From NCBI RefSeq assembly GCF_001812805.1, contig NZ_KV810517.1:1-64000 (forward strand): DNA of 64,000 nt, given 5' to 3'. Under the pieces are notes generated by a model. The model worked only from the letters and a program-made list of their open reading frames with translations, did not search any database and was not told the origin of the DNA. Of the stretch, positions 60,868 to 64,000 are shown piece by piece; the first letter of the stretch is position 1; the number at the start of each line of letters is the position of its first letter. The stretch is from Corynebacterium sp. HMSC078H07 (GTDB lineage: Bacteria; Actinomycetota; Actinomycetes; Mycobacteriales; Mycobacteriaceae). A program made the translations under genes and the position numbers.

Positions 60868-60873
60868 ATTTTA
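60868..60873 (-). promoter_or_regulatory. -10 box TAAAAT for a near-leaderless ugd transcript
   Basis: TAAAAT (60873-60868) is followed by AGCCGGTT and the ATG at 60859. No Shine-Dalgarno sequence is present, so a leaderless or 1-2 nt leader transcript is likely. Confidence 0.5.
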
Positions 60874-60913
60874 CGCGCTGTAATGCCGGCTCGCCCGGCG
60901 AGATGCGGATTGT

Positions 60914-61486
60914 TTAACGGAAGTTCAGATAGGACTTCGACGGCGTCGGCCCACGCTGGCCCTGGTACTTCGAGCCGAGCACGCCGGAACCGTACGGTGC
61001 TTCCGCCGGCGAGGACATCTTAAAGATGGCCAGCTGCCCCACCTTCATCCCCGGCCACAGGGTAATGGGCAGGTTCGCAGTGTTGGACAACTCCAAGGTG
61101 ATGTGGCCGGAAAAACCCGGGTCAATAAAACCCGCCGTGGAGTGCGTGAGTAGCCCCAGGCGGCCCAGGGAGGACTTGCCTTCCAAGCGGCCCGCTAGGT
61201 TGGCCGGCAGGGTGAACTTTTCCAAGGTGGCGCCGAGCACGAACTCGCCCGGGTGCAGGACGAAAGCATCGCCGTCCGCGACCTCCACCTCGCTGGTGAG
61301 GTCCGGCATCTCTTCCTTCGGGTCAATATGCGTATAGCGCGAGTTATTGAACACACGGAAGAACTTGTCGAGGCGCACGTCGATGGAGGACGGCTGGACC
61401 ATCTCGGCGTCGTAAGGCTCGATGCTCAAAGCATCAGGACCTTCAGAGGCGATGGCGGCACGAATGTCACGATCTGAAAGAAGCAC
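60914..61486 (-). CDS. dcd: dCTP deaminase
   Basis: 190 residues. Converts dCTP to dUTP (in actinobacteria the enzyme may also cleave to dUMP). Motifs: [12 protein letters not shown], the nucleotide-binding [20 protein letters not shown] and [16 protein letters not shown] with the catalytic Glu, and [20 protein letters not shown] at the C-terminus. The start is the GTG at 61486, seven bases after TAGACT, which fits a leaderless transcript; the frame upstream to 61516 has no support. Confidence 0.94.
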   Translation of the reverse strand: MLLSDRDIRAAIASEGPDALSIEPYDAEMVQPSSIDVRLDKFFRVFNNSRYTHIDPKEEMPDLTSEVEVADGDAFVLHPGEFVLGATLEKFTLPANLAGRLEGKSSLGRLGLLTHSTAGFIDPGFSGHITLELSNTANLPITLWPGMKVGQLAIFKMSSPAEAPYGSGVLGSKYQGQRGPTPSKSYLNFR

Positions 61487-61493
61487 GGCTATC

Positions 61494-61499
61494 AGTCTA
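61494..61499 (-). promoter_or_regulatory. -10 box TAGACT for a leaderless dcd transcript
   Basis: TAGACT (61499-61494) is separated by seven bases, GATAGCC, from the dcd GTG. No ribosome binding site is seen. Spacing is as expected for transcription starting on the G of the start codon. Confidence 0.5.
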
Positions 61500-61591
61500 C
61501 GCGGCCACGACCCCACTCCCCTCCTACAGGGCCATTTGCGGGCGCGCGCTATGGCGGTGCTAAGCTTTCATGAGTGCATAACCTGCATTGT

Positions 61592-61665
61592 GCCGACGTA
61601 GTTTAATGGTAGAACTGCAGCTTCCCAAGCTGCTGGCGCGGGTTCGATTCCCGTCGTCGGCTCCA
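61592..61665 (+). tRNA. tRNA-Gly (anticodon CCC)
   Basis: Cloverleaf of 74 bases with encoded CCA. Acceptor GCCGACG pairs with CGTCGGC; D loop GTTTAATGGTAGAAC; anticodon stem GCAGC/GCTGC with loop TTCCCAA (anticodon CCC); T arm CGGG-TTCGATT-CCCG. Reads GGG glycine codons. Confidence 0.96.
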
Positions 61666-61672
61666 CTTGTTT

Positions 61673-61696
61673 ACCCAGCTCAGGCTGGGTTTTCTT
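61673..61696 (+). terminator. Terminator of the tRNA-Gly gene
   Basis: ACCCAGC (61673-61679), loop TCAG, GCTGGGT (61684-61690), followed by TTTCTT. Lies eight bases after the tRNA. Confidence 0.85.
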
Positions 61697-61757
61697 AGCT
61701 CCACCGCACGTGTCCGCTGTTGCGTCTATGCTTAGAGCCACGAGGAAAGGAGTCACC

Positions 61758-61946
61758 GTGTCCGCACCTATTTTTACCCCACGCACTACCGCCGAACTCT
61801 GCTTGGAACGCGCACAGCTCCTTCAGGATTTGAGCCCGCGCACTATTGATGAGCTTTACGCGTTGCGCGCTATCGACGAAATCACCATTGCGGACGAGGA
61901 CATTCTCAACCGCTACGAAGCCCTCTCATTCGTTATTGGAGATTAG
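61758..61946 (+). CDS. Small protein of an orphan two-gene unit
   Basis: 62 residues from a GTG at 61758 with AAAGGAG five bases before it. Sequence APIFTPRTTAELCLERAQLL followed by DLSPRTIDELYALRAIDEIT is helical and charged. It precedes the next gene by nine bases, same strand. Small acidic first gene and larger second gene could be an antitoxin-toxin pair, but I recognise no family. Confidence 0.65.
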   Translation: MSAPIFTPRTTAELCLERAQLLQDLSPRTIDELYALRAIDEITIADEDILNRYEALSFVIGD

Positions 61947-61955
61947 CTCGGAGAT

Positions 61956-62642
61956 ATGGATGCAGACCGTCTAGCTGAATTAGCTAACACGTTCGCTTCC
62001 AGAGCCACAAAGCTTTTGGATGATTGCCTGCCCGGACAAACCGTCATCACTGGCGAGGCTTTTAACTCTGAACTCAAGAGGTTCAGTTTTCAGCTGTCGA
62101 AACCACTGCAGGCACAAACCTCAAATGCTAAACCCGCATTGCTCGAAGCATCTTACGCAATGTGCGAGAACAGCTCAGGCGAGTATCTGGCTGTAGCATC
62201 AAGCAGCTTTAAGATTTGTTATCGCCAATCGAAAAAGCGGCCTCCTATCGTCCGCTTTGAATACGAACGGGACGCACTTAATAAACCTGTTTCCCATTTC
62301 CATTTTCATTCCGACTCCGTTGCTCTTGGACTTTTACTGGCTTCAACTGGGCAGAAAGACAAGGCTTTCCAGCAACAAGATATCCACTTCCCTATGGGAG
62401 GTCACCGCTTCCGCGTGTGCTTGGAAGATGTAGTCGAACTTGTGATTCGGGAGTTTGGCGTTGCAGCTCTCGATGGTTGGGAACAGCGCGTGCTGATGGG
62501 GCGAGAAGAATTCCGTAACTCGCAAAAGAAGGCAATCATTCGTTCCAACCCACAGTTGGCCATCGACGTTCTCCGAGAACTCGGCCATACCATCCCAGAT
62601 GAGGCTGGAAATAGCCCGAAAGCAAACCTTGCCGAATGGTAA
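61956..62642 (+). CDS. Unknown protein of an orphan two-gene unit
   Basis: 228 residues, ATG at 61956 with GGAG seven bases upstream. Distinct pieces are KPVSHFHFHSDSVALG (several His), DIHFPMGGHRFRVCLEDVVE and ELVIREFGVAALDGWEQRVL. No signal peptide or membrane helix. Lower G+C than the neighbours, suggesting transfer; the unit sits right behind a tRNA gene. A nuclease or toxin is possible because of the His-rich motif and pairing with a small gene, but this is a guess. Abuts the convergent ABC exporter gene. Confidence 0.65.
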   Translation: MDADRLAELANTFASRATKLLDDCLPGQTVITGEAFNSELKRFSFQLSKPLQAQTSNAKPALLEASYAMCENSSGEYLAVASSSFKICYRQSKKRPPIVRFEYERDALNKPVSHFHFHSDSVALGLLLASTGQKDKAFQQQDIHFPMGGHRFRVCLEDVVELVIREFGVAALDGWEQRVLMGREEFRNSQKKAIIRSNPQLAIDVLRELGHTIPDEAGNSPKANLAEW

Positions 62643-64000
62643 CTAGGCGTCGGAGGCGGCGCGAAGGAGCGCGGCGTAGGCGCCCTCGCGGGCGAGGAGC
62701 TCGGTGTGAGTGCCGCGCTCGACCACGCGGCCGGCGTCGAGGACGATGATCTGGTCGGCGTCGTAAATCGTGGACAGGCGGTGGGCGATGACTAGGCGGG
62801 TAGCATCCGCACCAAACACCGCTTCCTGGATGGCGCGCTCGGTTTCGTTGTCGAGGGCGGAGGTGGCCTCATCGAGGATGAGGACCTGCGGGCGGCGCAG
62901 CAGCGTGCGGGCCAGGGAGAGGCGCTGTTGCTCACCACCGGAGAAGCGGTAGCCGCGCGAGCCCACGAGGGTATCGAGGCCGTCGGGAAGCTCTTTGACC
63001 ACGTCGGCCACGTGTGCCGCATTAAGGGCCTTCCACATGTCCTCCTCCGTGGCATCGGGTTGTGCGAAGAGCAGGTTCTCGCGCACCGAGCCGTGGATGA
63101 GGTAAGTCTCTTGGGAAACTCCGCCGATGACCTCCGCGCGCTGCTCAGGTGGAATATCGCGTAGGTCGACACCACCCAAAAGCACGAAGCCGGAGGTCGG
63201 GTCAGCCAAGCGCGCCATAAGTGCAGCGACGGTGGACTTGCCGGAACCGGTATGCCCCACAAGCGCGGTGGTGGTGTGGGCGGGGATGGTGAGGAAGACG
63301 TCGGAAAGCGCGTCGGTGTCCGTGCCGGGGTAGCGGTAGGAGACGTGGTGGAGGGTGAGGGAGGCGTCGGCAAGCTGGGCGGGCTCGGTGGCTTCCGTGA
63401 GCTCGGGCTCCAAGTCCAGGTACTCGAAGATGCGGCTGAACAGCGCCATGGACGCCACCCACTGCGCGCCGACGTTGAGCAGGCCGGTAATCGGGCGGAA
63501 GATTTGGGTCTGCAGGGTGGAAAAGGCGATGAGCGTGCCAATCGTAATCCCCGGGCGCAGGCCGGCAACGAGATAAATCAGGGCCGGCATAACGCCAAAG
63601 ATGATTTGGGTCAGCGCCATGCGCCAGCGCCCGGCTAATTGGGACTCGAGCTCCAAGCGGATGAGGGAGCGCGAGGTGGCCGAAAAGCTCGAATAGACCC
63701 GATCCTGCGCGCCCAACGTGGTGGCCAGGCGCATGCCGGAAACGGACAGGTTCTCCGAAATGGTCTGTTGGAGTTCCGCCTGGGCTTGGCTGTTTTTCTC
63801 CATGAGGCTGCGGCGCAGAACGGCGGCGCGACGCGTGAGCCACACGGCAGGAGGCAACACCAGCAAGGACAGCAGCGACAACGTCGGTGAGAGGGCCACC
63901 ATCGCCACCAGCGTGGCCACCGTCATGGTGAGGTTGCTGGCCACGGACGTCGCGGTGGTAGTCACCATGCCGCGCATCGCCGCGATGTCATTGGTCAAGC
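62643..64000 (-). CDS. ABC exporter (membrane plus ATPase), C-terminal part (runs off window)
   Basis: The frame is open to the right edge, so the N-terminal membrane helices are missing. Visible: later helices (NLTMTVATLVAMVALSPTLS, IIFGVMPALIYLVAGLRPGI), intracellular loop helices, and a complete ATPase: Walker A VGHTGSGKSTVAALMARL, signature RFSGGEQQRLSLARTLLR, Walker B VLILDEATSALD with the Glu, and switch His IAHRLSTIYDAD. Homodimeric or unpaired exporter of unknown substrate. Ends one base after the upstream orphan gene's stop, convergent. Confidence 0.92.
   Translation of the reverse strand, partial: LTNDIAAMRGMVTTTATSVASNLTMTVATLVAMVALSPTLSLLSLLVLPPAVWLTRRAAVLRRSLMEKNSQAQAELQQTISENLSVSGMRLATTLGAQDRVYSSFSATSRSLIRLELESQLAGRWRMALTQIIFGVMPALIYLVAGLRPGITIGTLIAFSTLQTQIFRPITGLLNVGAQWVASMALFSRIFEYLDLEPELTEATEPAQLADASLTLHHVSYRYPGTDTDALSDVFLTIPAHTTTALVGHTGSGKSTVAALMARLADPTSGFVLLGGVDLRDIPPEQRAEVIGGVSQETYLIHGSVRENLLFAQPDATEEDMWKALNAAHVADVVKELPDGLDTLVGSRGYRFSGGEQQRLSLARTLLRRPQVLILDEATSALDNETERAIQEAVFGADATRLVIAHRLSTIYDADQIIVLDAGRVVERGTHTELLAREGAYAALLRAASDA

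Overview
This is a chromosomal window from a Corynebacterium species (genus-level call; no species named). Supporting signs are the high but uneven G+C, the gene neighbourhoods hspR-dnaJ-grpE-dnaK next to an aldehyde dehydrogenase, clpB next to gltS, and cysH-D-N, an HspR-type HAIR box before clpB, an McbR-type palindrome beside the sulfate genes, actinobacterial families (DUF6230/DUF6114, DUF1023, DUF222-HNH, LppP/LprE-like lipoproteins), and several genes whose -10 box sits 6-8 nt before the start codon, as in leaderless corynebacterial transcripts. Most of the window is ordinary core chromosome.

Layout. 1-1648: 5' part of a cell-surface VaFE/thioester-type protein and an AT-rich gap. 1649-6661: purT, purA, a lipoprotein and a conserved unknown. 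6662-8002: an AT-richer accessory island with an Abi_2/AbiF-like HEPN protein preceded by nested hairpins that look like a structured RNA. 8053-13157: FUSC membrane protein, fba, GH76 glycosidase, SpoU methyltransferase, pyrE. 13284-19787: membrane-anchored unknown, a cysteine-free rhodanese, clpB under a HAIR box, a double TetR-type protein. 20165-26987: gltS, a globin-reductase protein, nitrilase, a DUF1023 hydrolase with a small partner, a HicB-like protein, ald. 27278-31549: the dnaK-grpE-dnaJ-hspR operon, read leftwards.

31814-34852 is the most unusual segment: a 3.0-kb element with inverted ends TGTACTGACCGG and a 6-bp target duplication GCTAGC. It carries, in one operon joined by ATGA overlaps, an AbrB-like regulator, an ABC ATPase, an ABC permease and an IS481-type transposase. 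It fits a transporter-carrying IS (tIS). The transposase is broken by one in-frame amber codon and takes its own stop codon from the target duplication.

34991-41828: putA with a possible 28-codon leader, an AI-2E family permease, a nucleosidase, and two tandem paralogous lipoproteins. 41860-45402: cysH-D-N and an internally deleted ferredoxin-NADP reductase remnant beside an McbR-like site; cysI is absent here and CysH has lost the iron-sulfur cysteines. 45614-49273: heterodimeric ABC exporter. 49301-55659: DUF6230/DUF6114 operon, EtfD-like Fe-S protein with a very long Ala/Pro tail, cation/proton antiporter, DUF1707 protein. 55670-61486: alaT, HNH protein, YibE/F protein, UDP-glucose dehydrogenase, dcd. 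61592-64000: tRNA-Gly(CCC), an orphan two-gene unit of lower G+C, and the 3' part of an ABC exporter gene.

The strongest candidates for something new are the ABC-carrying IS481-type element and the Abi_2 gene with its upstream structured RNA.
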